From Kuafuiihalomonas phototrophica (GTDB lineage: Bacteria; Myxococcota; Kuafuiibacteriia; Kuafuiibacteriales; Kuafuiibacteriaceae), in the NCBI GenBank assembly GCA_031800475.1, contig DAPKRQ010000341.1, forward strand, positions 1-9,499: a stretch of DNA of 9,499 nt, read 5' to 3'. Below, piece after piece: positions 1 through 9,411 of this stretch. The notes beneath the pieces were generated by a model that saw only the letters and a list, made by a program, of their open reading frames with translations, was not told the origin of the DNA and did not search any database. How positions within the stretch are numbered: the stretch's first letter is position 1; each line of letters starts with the position of its first letter. A program made the position numbers and the translations under genes.

Positions 1-1236
1 GGTGTCGGTGAGCGCGGCTCGGGTCGGGGTCAGGGACCCGGGAGGCGTGCCGCCGGCTTTTGTCTCTTCGTCCGGGGCGGGCTCCGTCGCCAGATCCGCC
101 AGTCGGGCGGCGAACGTCCGAGCGCGCTCGAAAGCGTCGGGAGCGTCGGCGGGCAGGACGCGGCTTTCGAGCCCGATCCGCTCTCCCGAGCCCATGTCGA
201 ACACCGAGGCCGCGTAGGTGATGTCTTCGCCGCTTTGGGCCGCAGCGCTGACGATCAGGCGGTCGGCCGCGGTTCGTCGTCCCAGTTCTCGCAGGGCCGG
301 ACCCATGCCCGGCTCCGGGAGCTGGCGGCGGCACCGGCGCAGCAGCTCGGCGAGTTCCCCGCCTCGGGACAGGTCCAACAGCCGAGTCTGGGTGGTGGTC
401 GGACCGCTGCGGGCCACCTTCACCGTGCTCCCGAAGCTCTGGTGTCCGAGTTTTTCCAGCCGCAGGTAGTGGGTTCCGGGGTTCACCGCCGGCAGGGTCA
501 ACGGGGTCGTGCCCTGGAAGCGCCCGTCCAAGAAGACCCGGGCGTAGGGGGGATTGGAATACACCTCGAGCTCCCCGCTGTCGGCGGTGCGCAGGGTGTC
601 CAGGGCCCGTTCGAACACCTGCTCCACCGGTCGGGGCAGATCTCGGGGCGCATACCCGGGCTCGATGGTCAGCAACTCCGCGAAGGTGGCGACTCCCTCG
701 GCCGCCGAGCCCTGCAGCGTCAGGGCCGAGGCCAAGACCTCCAGGGTGTCCGTCAGCCGACCCATGTGGCGAAGTCCGGCGGCCCCCTCCTGGAACAGGG
801 CGATGGCTTGGCTCGCCCGGGCGATGGCTTCGTCGAGCCGAAGGTCGTCGTAGGCCCGCCGGCTCTCGGCGGAAGCCTCCCGGGCTCGATCGAGCACGTC
901 TTGGTAGGGCGATTCGTCCTCGGAGCGGAAAGCCGCGGCCACCGACACCCGCCTCGCGGTGGCCCGTTCATCGAGCACTTGGTGCAGCGCGGCTTGCAGC
1001 AGACCGGCGGCTCGCTCCCCGGACGGATCTTTGGCGGTGGAGACCGCCGCCACCCCGAACACCTGCGCGCCGGATGGGGTCGAACCGGTTCCGGGCGACT
1101 GGGCCGGGAACCACCCCGCTGGTTTCGGGGCGGCTGCCGCGGCGGGGAGGGCGGAAGGTGTCACCGGGAGCAGGGGCAACGTTCCGGCCAGCGCCCAAGC
1201 GGTCGGCCGGAACCCTCGCGGACGAAGGCGTCTCAA
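1..1236 (-). CDS. Exported PEGA-domain protein, partial (C-terminus beyond left edge)
   Basis: The minus strand is open from a TTG at 1236 to the window edge: 412 codons and no stop. The N-terminus looks like a signal peptide: basic MRRLRPRGFRPTA, a hydrophobic stretch WALAGTLPLLPV, then an Ala-rich cleavage area near residues 30-37. Residues about 40-100 form an alpha/beta segment. Residues about 105-200 are helical and TPR-like (AYDDLRLDEAIARASQAI, ending near the P-x-Y of LLTIEPGYAP). Residues about 222-274 match a PEGA domain (GELEVYSNPPYARVFLDG, GTTPLTL, PGTHYLRLEKLGH). The rest resembles the 'LGRRTAADRLIVSA' tail often found in such proteins. PEGA domains are surface or envelope beta modules of unproven ligand. 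The start is inferred: TTG gives the best signal peptide; TTG at 1179 or GTG at 1164 would cut into it. The plus-strand frame over this region is Gly/Arg/His-rich antisense noise. Exact function is unknown. Confidence 0.85.
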   Translation of the reverse strand, partial: MRRLRPRGFRPTAWALAGTLPLLPVTPSALPAAAAAPKPAGWFPAQSPGTGSTPSGAQVFGVAAVSTAKDPSGERAAGLLQAALHQVLDERATARRVSVAAAFRSEDESPYQDVLDRAREASAESRRAYDDLRLDEAIARASQAIALFQEGAAGLRHMGRLTDTLEVLASALTLQGSAAEGVATFAELLTIEPGYAPRDLPRPVEQVFERALDTLRTADSGELEVYSNPPYARVFLDGRFQGTTPLTLPAVNPGTHYLRLEKLGHQSFGSTVKVARSGPTTTQTRLLDLSRGGELAELLRRCRRQLPEPGMGPALRELGRRTAADRLIVSAAAQSGEDITYAASVFDMGSGERIGLESRVLPADAPDAFERARTFAARLADLATEPAPDEETKAGGTPPGSLTPTRAALTDT

Positions 1237-1246
1237 ATCGCGGCGG

Positions 1247-1252
1247 ACCTTA
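1247..1252 (-). promoter_or_regulatory. Possible -10 hexamer for the PEGA gene
   Basis: TAAGGT read on the minus strand lies 10 bases before the TTG start at 1236. A transcript starting 6-8 bases after it would have almost no leader. The same bases contain AAGG, which could instead be a weak ribosome binding site at 10-11 bases spacing. No good -35 is visible at 16-18 bases. Low confidence alone; it follows the pattern of the other unit-heading genes here. Confidence 0.25.
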
Positions 1253-1274
1253 CCACCGGCCCGAAACCCCGGGC

Positions 1275-1280
1275 TACCAT
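1275..1280 (+). promoter_or_regulatory. Possible -10 hexamer for the 1287 gene
   Basis: TACCAT ends 6 bases before the GTG start at 1287, so a transcript from it would begin at or next to the start codon. A TTACCA at 1250-1255 is a weak -35 candidate with a long 19-base spacer. No Shine-Dalgarno sequence precedes the GTG, which is compatible with a leaderless message. Confidence 0.3.
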
Positions 1281-1286
1281 GGCGCC

Positions 1287-2033
1287 GTGACAAGCTGGGT
1301 CGTCCCATGGGTGCTCGTGGCGTCGTTCGGTCTCGACGACGCCCGCCGCGCCACTGAGCTCGCGTTTCGGGCCGAACTCGCCGGCGACTACGCGGGCGCT
1401 CGCCGTGCACTCGAAGGGCAGGTCGCCCAGGCCCGAGGCGCGGACTCCGAAGCCGCCCGGGCCTGGCTGACACGGCATCTGGCGGAGCTCGACCGCCGGG
1501 CGACACTGCAGCGGGAGTACGGCGACTCGGCCGAAGGCTATCTGAAGCGCCTTCGGACCCTCCGCAACCGACCGGCCCGGTGGCGATCTTTGCTTTGGTC
1601 CGAAGCGCGCAAGGACTTGCCAGAGTTGGACGACGCGGTGGATTCGGCGCCGGTTCGGTTCGTGTGGGATCGGCTCGAGGGGCTGAGCAGGCCCCCGCTG
1701 AACGAAATGCTTTCCGCCCGGCTCGAGCGGGCCGGCATCCCCGTCGCAGCCGGACCGGGACCCGCAGTCCTGCAGGCCCATCTGCACGCCTCGACGGATG
1801 GGCCGAAGCCGGACCGCCATCGCTTTCGGGTCGAGGTCGAAGCCTCCTACGTGCTGCGCGAGACGAAGCCCCGCCCGGCATCGATCGGAGCCCGCCAGGT
1901 GCGGCACGAAGAGGTCCGCCGGGACGCGGACCGTGCCGTGCAATGGACGGCCCGGCGGGCGATGGACGAGCTGTCGAAAAAGCTGGTCCACGATCTGCGG
2001 GTCCGCGCGCTCGAGGAATTGGCGGGTCTTTGA
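1287..2033 (+). CDS. Unrecognised protein, possibly exported, first gene of the kinase operon
   Basis: This gene encodes 248 aa from a GTG. The N-terminus MTSWVVPWVLVASFGLDDA is hydrophobic for about 13 residues but lacks a basic n-region, so it is a poor signal peptide; export is possible but unproven. Residues about 20-110 are helical and Ala/Arg-rich, like a TPR or coiled helical hairpin array (ELAFRAELAGDYAGARRALEGQ). Residues about 122-248 look like a separate alpha/beta domain: a helix and strand (LNEMLSARLERAGIPVAAG), alternating strands (FRVEVEASYVLRE), then a long C-terminal helix rich in charge (DADRAVQWTARRAMDELSKKLV). I recognise no family and no catalytic motif. It lies divergent to the PEGA gene and 33 bases upstream of the kinase gene, so co-transcription with the kinase is likely; a role as kinase partner or substrate would be a guess. 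The start is chosen because the GTG opens the hydrophobic segment; the frame is open further upstream but would overlap the divergent gene. Confidence 0.75.
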   Translation: MTSWVVPWVLVASFGLDDARRATELAFRAELAGDYAGARRALEGQVAQARGADSEAARAWLTRHLAELDRRATLQREYGDSAEGYLKRLRTLRNRPARWRSLLWSEARKDLPELDDAVDSAPVRFVWDRLEGLSRPPLNEMLSARLERAGIPVAAGPGPAVLQAHLHASTDGPKPDRHRFRVEVEASYVLRETKPRPASIGARQVRHEEVRRDADRAVQWTARRAMDELSKKLVHDLRVRALEELAGL

Positions 2034-2055
2034 CAGCCCGTCCGATTCGAGGTCC

Positions 2056-2060
2056 AAAGG
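2056..2060 (+). promoter_or_regulatory. Ribosome binding site of the kinase gene
   Basis: AAAGG sits 6 bases before the GTG at 2067 and fixes this as the start of the kinase. It is the clearest Shine-Dalgarno sequence in the window and precedes an operon-internal gene, in contrast to the unit-heading genes, which lack one. Confidence 0.6.
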
Positions 2061-2066
2061 CTCCCG

Positions 2067-3751
<1,685 letters not shown>

Positions 3752-3755
<4 letters not shown>

Positions 3756-3761
3756 GCTCAG
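3752..3761. other. 10-bp palindrome made of two convergent stop codons
   Basis: CTGAGCTCAG is perfectly self-complementary. It contains the TGA of the kinase (3753-3755) and, on the other strand, the TGA of the phosphatase (3758-3760), separated by GC. No hairpin with a T tract typical of intrinsic terminators is visible here for either strand. Confidence 0.85.
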
Positions 3762-4522
3762 TCGCCCAAAAACTTCACGATGGCCACGGTGATGTTGTCG
3801 GTACCGCCGGCCTCGTTCGCCGCGTCGACCAGTCGCTGACAGGCCGTCTCCAGATCGGGGGCCGACAGCGTTAGATCTCGGATCGTCTCGTCATCGACCA
3901 TGCCCGATAGTCCGTCGCTGCACAGCAGATAGTGATCGCCCACCTCCGGGTCGAGGCGGTTCACGTCGACCTGCACCACGTCCTTCATGCCCAGGGCTCG
4001 GACGATGACGTTTTTGTGAGGAAAGTGTTCGATCTCTTCGGCGGTGAGCTTGTTCGCTTTGATGTAGTCGTTCAGCAGCGAATGGTCGTCCGTGATCTGC
4101 TCCATTCGCCCCCGGCGAATCCGGTAGCCACGCGAGTCGCCCACGTGGCCGAGGTAAGCTCCACCCTTGGTGAAAAAGGCCGCGACGATGGTCGTGCCCA
4201 TGCCCTTCAGTCGCGTTTCGTGCGTGGCGGCTTCGTAGATCCGTTGATTCGAAAACTTGATGGCCGTGACCAGCCGGTTTTCGTCGTAGCGGAGGTTGCG
4301 CTCTTCCTTGAAAGGCCAGGTCACTTCCTCGTCCCGGGTGGTCATCCGGAAGAAGTTGACGATGGTCTCGACGGCCATCTGGCTTGCCACCTCGCCCGAC
4401 GCGTGACCGCCCATGCCGTCGGCCACGATGTACAGACTCTCGTCGGGCAAGAGCGCCAGATTGTCTTCGTTGTGCGCCCGCTTCATACCCACGTGGGTCA
4501 AGCCGGCGTAGCGAAGCTTCAC
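3758..4522 (-). CDS. PP2C-family Ser/Thr protein phosphatase
   Basis: This gene encodes a 254-aa, single-domain, soluble, metal-dependent phosphatase that removes phosphate from Ser/Thr of proteins. The full PP2C motif series is present: HNED (17-20), VADGMGGHASGEVA (33-46), GMGTT (107-111), LGHVGDSRGYRI (124-135), ITDDHSL (143-149), LCSDGLSGMV (200-209) and GGTDNITV (239-246). The metal-coordinating Asp at 20, 35, 203 and 242 are all retained, so it should be active. The length equals that of the bacterial PrpC/Stp type, with no extra sensor or membrane segment. The start is the GTG at 4522, which gives the canonical beginning MKLRYAGLTHVGMKR; the frame is open further upstream, but that part is antisense-like and overlaps the nucleotidyltransferase. 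No clear Shine-Dalgarno precedes it. It lies 32 bases after the nucleotidyltransferase, probably in one operon, and converges on the kinase gene. Confidence 0.95.
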   Translation of the reverse strand: MKLRYAGLTHVGMKRAHNEDNLALLPDESLYIVADGMGGHASGEVASQMAVETIVNFFRMTTRDEEVTWPFKEERNLRYDENRLVTAIKFSNQRIYEAATHETRLKGMGTTIVAAFFTKGGAYLGHVGDSRGYRIRRGRMEQITDDHSLLNDYIKANKLTAEEIEHFPHKNVIVRALGMKDVVQVDVNRLDPEVGDHYLLCSDGLSGMVDDETIRDLTLSAPDLETACQRLVDAANEAGGTDNITVAIVKFLGD

Positions 4523-4539
4523 CGGCAGGGTTGTCGAGG

Positions 4540-4556
4540 GACTCGAAATTCGAGTC
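4540..4556. promoter_or_regulatory. 17-bp palindrome between nucleotidyltransferase and PP2C genes
   Basis: GACTCGAAATTCGAGTC has perfect 8-base arms around a single central A. It overlaps the nucleotidyltransferase stop codon and ends 18 bases before the phosphatase start. It could be an operator for a dimeric regulator, or in RNA a 6-bp stem with a 5-base loop. No function is proven. Confidence 0.4.
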
Positions 4557-5496
4557 AAGCCGGGTCGGGGCGGGAAGCGCGTTCCACCGCCTGTGGATCC
4601 AACGGGACGCGCAAGATGCCCTGCTCCACGCGGGCACCCGCCGCGAGCTCCGGATCGCCCCGATCGGCCCGACCGAGGATTTCGTCGCGATATTGGCCGG
4701 CTGGCACCGCTTCGGGGTCGAGCACGATGCACCCGGTGGCTCGCACCCCGATGGGGCGGGGGCCCCAGAAAACCGAGCGGTCCGCGGGCCGTTCTGCTGC
4801 AGCGAACGTGCTCCAGGCCCGTTGGTGCAAGCCGAGGTAGCGCTCGGGTGTGGAGAACTCCCACCATCGGCCCCGGTGCAGGTGAGCGCCCAGCCGTCCG
4901 GCTTGCATCAGGGCGGGATACACGTCCCGCACCGTGTCGCTGAATTCGGGTCGCAGACCCGCCACCACATCCGCCGAGAGGACGTGCACGCCGGTGAAAC
5001 ACCACGGCTCCGCCCCTTCGGGTTGTCGACCCGCGCCGAATCCCACCACCCGACCTCCCTCGAAGTGAACCTCCCGAAAGGCTTCCCGCCGCGTGTTTGG
5101 GGTGAGCAGAAGGGTGGCGCCGTGGTTGGCTCGGTCGTGGGCGCGCCGAAGGTCCGCGAAATCCGCGTCGGTTTCGATCTTTCCGTTCACCACCAGCACC
5201 GGTTCGTCCCGCCGCAGTGCGCCGATGCGAAGCGCTCGGGCGATGCCTCCCGCGGTGCCGAGGATGGAGGCTTCCCGACTGAACTTCACGTCCGGATGCT
5301 CGACGAGGGCCTGGGTGACGCTGTGGGGAAGATGATGAAGATTGACGACGACCCGGTCGAACCCTTGGGACTTCAACCGTTCGACCAGGCGAGCCACCAG
5401 GGGACGGTCCAAAAACGGAACCGCCGGTTTGGCGCACGCTGCGGTCAGGGGCCACAGCCGGGTCCCGAAGCCGGCGGCCAACACCATCGCCTGCAT
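4555..5496 (-). CDS. NDP-sugar synthase-type nucleotidyltransferase
   Basis: This gene encodes 313 aa. The family transfers a nucleotidyl group from NTP to a sugar 1-phosphate to make NDP-sugars for envelope glycans. The N-terminal signature is clear: LAAGFGTRLWPLT (6-18), then KPAVPFLDRPLV (23-34), and a base-binding region LGTAGGIARAL (79-89). A Rossmann-like core extends to about residue 225, ending in the usual 'W..xxTPERY' segment (211-220). The last ~90 residues resemble a degenerate left-handed beta-helix (WGPRPIGVRATGCIVLD, AAGARVEQGILRV) but without clean hexapeptide repeats. Two points are odd: the usual NGD is NGK (Lys106), and the usual Asp of W-x-DxGTP is Glu213 (WWEFSTP); both positions normally bind metal. 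It may be a divergent subfamily or a non-catalytic member. The ATG at 5496 is well placed. It probably shares an operon with the downstream PP2C gene. The substrate cannot be told. Confidence 0.88.
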   Translation of the reverse strand: MQAMVLAAGFGTRLWPLTAACAKPAVPFLDRPLVARLVERLKSQGFDRVVVNLHHLPHSVTQALVEHPDVKFSREASILGTAGGIARALRIGALRRDEPVLVVNGKIETDADFADLRRAHDRANHGATLLLTPNTRREAFREVHFEGGRVVGFGAGRQPEGAEPWCFTGVHVLSADVVAGLRPEFSDTVRDVYPALMQAGRLGAHLHRGRWWEFSTPERYLGLHQRAWSTFAAAERPADRSVFWGPRPIGVRATGCIVLDPEAVPAGQYRDEILGRADRGDPELAAGARVEQGILRVPLDPQAVERASRPDPA

Positions 5497-5502
5497 GGCC
5501 CG

Positions 5503-5508
5503 AGCCTA
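5503..5508 (-). promoter_or_regulatory. Possible -10 hexamer for the nucleotidyltransferase gene
   Basis: Minus-strand TAGGCT ends 6 bases before the ATG at 5496, placing transcription start at or beside the start codon. No Shine-Dalgarno sequence is seen. No good -35 is visible; the -35 area would fall inside the 5516-5545 inverted repeat. Confidence 0.3.
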
Positions 5509-5515
5509 TGCGCAA

Positions 5516-5545
5516 GCTCACCGGGGATGACCAGCCCCGGTGAGC
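5516..5545. promoter_or_regulatory. Perfect 11-bp inverted repeat in the divergent promoter region
   Basis: GCTCACCGGGG (5516-5526) is repeated in inverted form as CCCCGGTGAGC (5535-5545) around an 8-base spacer. It lies in the 118-bp gap between the divergent nucleotidyltransferase and sigma-factor genes, 19 bases upstream of the former's start. No T tract follows, so it is not a typical terminator, and no gene ends here. An operator for a dimeric regulator is the best reading; a hairpin in a longer leader is the alternative. The rest of the gap holds a run of seven G (5555-5561) and nothing else I recognise. Confidence 0.5.
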
Positions 5546-5600
5546 GCGCAGCCTGGGGGGGCCGGGCGACGGCCGGGGTCCCAAAGCCCGCGAAGTTCAG

Positions 5601-5606
5601 TAGACT
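5601..5606 (+). promoter_or_regulatory. Possible -10 hexamer for the sigma-factor operon
   Basis: TAGACT ends 8 bases before the ATG at 5615, so a transcript from it would have a leader of about 0-3 bases. Only a weak GGGA lies just before the ATG. No convincing -35 at 16-18 bases spacing and no obvious ECF-type self-recognition site is visible. Confidence 0.3.
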
Positions 5607-5614
5607 GGGATGTG

Positions 5615-6250
5615 ATGGGTGCACGGACCGCGGACGACCCGCCCGGCGATGAGGTCGGTCAGGCCCTCCTGTGCCGGTGGCGGGCCCAGGATCCCCACGC
5701 GTTCCGCGATCTGTTTCGGACCTATCGCTCCTTGGTCTATGGCGTCCTGGTCAATCTGCTGCCGGGCGATCCGGAGATCGAAGACGTGGTTCAGACCGCG
5801 TTTTTGGAGGTGTATCGCTCCCTGAACTCCTTCGAGGGTCGCTCCAAGCTGTCGTCGTGGGTGACGCGGGTTGCGCTGCATGTGGGCTACCACCACCTCC
5901 GCCGCAAGAAGAGCCGGCCGGCGGACTACCGGGCTGGTCCCATGCCCGAAGACCTGCTCGACTCCTCGGTGCGCGCCGATCCGGCTTGGGCTCCCGAGCG
6001 CGCCGAGGCCATCCGCCGCGTGGAGATCATCCTGGCCAGCCTGGCGCCCAAGAAGCGCGCCGTGTTCGTGATGAACGACCTCCAGGGCATCCCCCAAGAA
6101 GAGGTGGCGCGCATCGTACAAAGCAGCGTCGCCACCGTGCGCACCCGGTTGTTTTACGCGCGCAAAGAGTTTTGGAAAAAGGCCTCGGAAGACCCGGTGC
6201 TGTCCGTGCTCGGACTGCCCGGCTCCGAGCCCGACCGATGCGCCATCTGA
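5615..6250 (+). CDS. ECF-type RNA polymerase sigma factor
   Basis: This gene encodes 211 aa that would direct RNA polymerase to alternative promoters. Region 2 spans about residues 26-99: DPHAFRDLFRTYRSLVYGVLVNLL, then DVVQTAFLEVYRSLNSFEG and the -10-recognising SKLSSWVTRVALHVGYHHLRRKK. A variable acidic linker follows (100-132). Region 4 spans about 133-188, with LASLAPKKRAVFVMNDLQG and the helix-turn-helix QEEVARIVQSSVATVRTRLFYARKEFW. This two-domain architecture without regions 1 and 3 is the ECF/SigE style. The ATG at 5615 is preferred to the in-frame GTG at 5540, which would add 25 low-complexity residues and run through the inverted repeat. A short tail (190-211) has no known motif. The gene overlaps the downstream MltG-like gene by 13 bases. 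No recognisable anti-sigma gene is adjacent, so how it is held inactive is open. Confidence 0.93.
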   Translation: MGARTADDPPGDEVGQALLCRWRAQDPHAFRDLFRTYRSLVYGVLVNLLPGDPEIEDVVQTAFLEVYRSLNSFEGRSKLSSWVTRVALHVGYHHLRRKKSRPADYRAGPMPEDLLDSSVRADPAWAPERAEAIRRVEIILASLAPKKRAVFVMNDLQGIPQEEVARIVQSSVATVRTRLFYARKEFWKKASEDPVLSVLGLPGSEPDRCAI

Positions 6251-7314
6251 GCTACGGGTTCGCCGGCTTGGTCCTCGCCATCACCGTGGCGGGCATCCTG
6301 ATCTGGAACCGCATCCTGACGCGCCTCGAAGAGCCCCTACCGGCCCGGAAGAGCGAGTGGGTGCTTCGATTCGAGCAACCGCTCGAACCGCGGGCCCTGC
6401 TGTCGGCCCTGCGCCGGGCGGGCTGGGGCGAGCGCTCCGTCCTGTTGAGCCTGTTCGTGGAGCACGGCCTGCAGCCGATGGAACTGCCGGCCGGCGAGTA
6501 CGCGTTTTCGGCCTCGGACAGCTTCGTCGACCACCTGGACCGGGTTCGGCGGCACGAAGTGGTGCTGCACACGGTCTCTTTTTCGCCGGGGCTCGACGCC
6601 CGAAAGACCGCCCGGGTTTGGGCTCGGGCCGGTCTGCTCGACGACCCCGAGGCCTTCCTCGAGGCCGTGGAAGACCCGCAGCTGAGCCGGGCGCTGGACC
6701 TCGGGGCGGAGGGACTGGAGGGCTACCTGTTTCCCGACGTCTACGCGGTGCCACGGGGAATGTCGCCCGAGGCCCTGGTCCGGCGGATGGTCTCCCGGTT
6801 TCGGCAGGCGATTCGGCCCTTGTTCGGCCCCGACCCCGAGCCGGACCAGCTTCGTGAAGCGGTGTGGATGGCGGCCCAGATTCAGCAAAGCCCCGTTCCC
6901 AGCCGCGAGTGGGCCTTGTTGTCCGCCGTGCTCCACGCCCGGCGCGAGTCGGGATGGGTGCTCGGTTCCCCCTCCGTCCCCGAGGACCGCGAAGCGCCCC
7001 TCAGCCTGTACGGACCGGTTCGCCGCCGGGGGCCGTTCGAGCCGGGACCCATCGAGGTAAACCCAGGTCTCGAGGCCCTGCGGGCCGTGGCCCGGCCGAT
7101 GGACTCGCAAGCCCGGCACCTGGTCCTGCAGCCGGACGGAAGCCGGATCTACTGCGCCGACCGATTGTGCCACCGAGAAGCGGTCCGGGGCCGCCGAGAG
7201 CGATTTCGTCGGTTGGCCGTTCCGACTCCGCCCGTCATGGCACCTGCCGATTCCCCGACGCAGGCGGAGGATCCCTCGCCCGCGGACCGAGCTGCACCCG
7301 AATCTGTCCCCTGA
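6238..7314 (+). CDS. MltG/YceG-like membrane protein, probably catalytically dead
   Basis: This gene encodes 358 aa. Normal MltG is an inner-membrane endolytic transglycosylase that cuts nascent peptidoglycan. Here residues 5-24 form one N-terminal transmembrane helix (six-residue cytoplasmic tail), a LysM-like region follows (about 40-105, including LPAGEYAFSASDSF), then the family hallmark LEGYLFPDVY (160-169). The catalytic helix reads WMAAQIQQSP (210-219) against the usual LASIVEKE, putting Gln216 where the catalytic Glu belongs. Later family residues have also changed: the Thr-Asp-Pro segment is SPSVPED, the terminal G-x-H-x-F is GSRIY, and the His-Asn is H312-Arg. GPIEVNPGLEALRAVARP (270-287) is retained. 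The Pro-rich tail (328-358) looks disordered. Homology to MltG is quite sure; loss of lytic activity is inference. The start ATG lies inside the end of the sigma-factor gene, indicating translational coupling. The frame continues open upstream of 6238, but that is a shadow of the sigma gene. Confidence 0.87.
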   Translation: MRHLSYGFAGLVLAITVAGILIWNRILTRLEEPLPARKSEWVLRFEQPLEPRALLSALRRAGWGERSVLLSLFVEHGLQPMELPAGEYAFSASDSFVDHLDRVRRHEVVLHTVSFSPGLDARKTARVWARAGLLDDPEAFLEAVEDPQLSRALDLGAEGLEGYLFPDVYAVPRGMSPEALVRRMVSRFRQAIRPLFGPDPEPDQLREAVWMAAQIQQSPVPSREWALLSAVLHARRESGWVLGSPSVPEDREAPLSLYGPVRRRGPFEPGPIEVNPGLEALRAVARPMDSQARHLVLQPDGSRIYCADRLCHREAVRGRRERFRRLAVPTPPVMAPADSPTQAEDPSPADRAAPESVP

Positions 7315-7319
7315 TTCCT

Positions 7320-7348
7320 TTGTGCCGCTGCACAGAGCGCGCTAGCGT
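7320..7348 (+). promoter_or_regulatory. Possible prkA promoter
   Basis: TTGTGC (7320-7325) and TAGCGT (7343-7348) are separated by 17 bases, a standard sigma70 spacing, each matching three of six consensus bases. The -10 ends 8 bases before the prkA ATG, and no Shine-Dalgarno sequence is present, again suggesting a leaderless message. The 42-base gap after the MltG-like gene has no terminator-like hairpin, so read-through from upstream is also possible. Confidence 0.35.
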
Positions 7349-7356
7349 CCCGCGCG

Positions 7357-9408
<2,052 letters not shown>

Positions 9409-9411
9409 TGG

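Noticed and set aside
235..1290. Long plus-strand open frame (351 aa) over the PEGA gene
   Set aside because: Composition is Gly/Arg/Gln/His-rich without motifs, typical for the complement of a GC-rich gene; the minus strand encodes a signal peptide and a PEGA domain.
5516..5545. Inverted repeat as an intrinsic terminator
   Set aside because: No T tract on either side and no gene ends here; both flanking genes start from this gap.
4523..5584. N-terminal extension of the PP2C frame up to 5584
   Set aside because: The extension is Arg/Gly/Ser/Pro-rich antisense-like sequence overlapping the nucleotidyltransferase; the PP2C domain begins normally at the GTG at 4522.
4384..5652. Plus-strand open frame of 422 aa
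   Set aside because: Antisense of the PP2C and nucleotidyltransferase genes, whose motifs are unambiguous on the minus strand.
5671..6237. N-terminal extension of the MltG-like frame
   Set aside because: It is an out-of-frame reading of the sigma-factor gene; the ATG at 6238 directly precedes the transmembrane helix.
6238..7314. MltG-like gene as the anti-sigma factor of the ECF sigma factor
   Set aside because: Only about six residues precede the membrane helix, so there is no room for a classical cytoplasmic anti-sigma domain; an indirect role remains possible.
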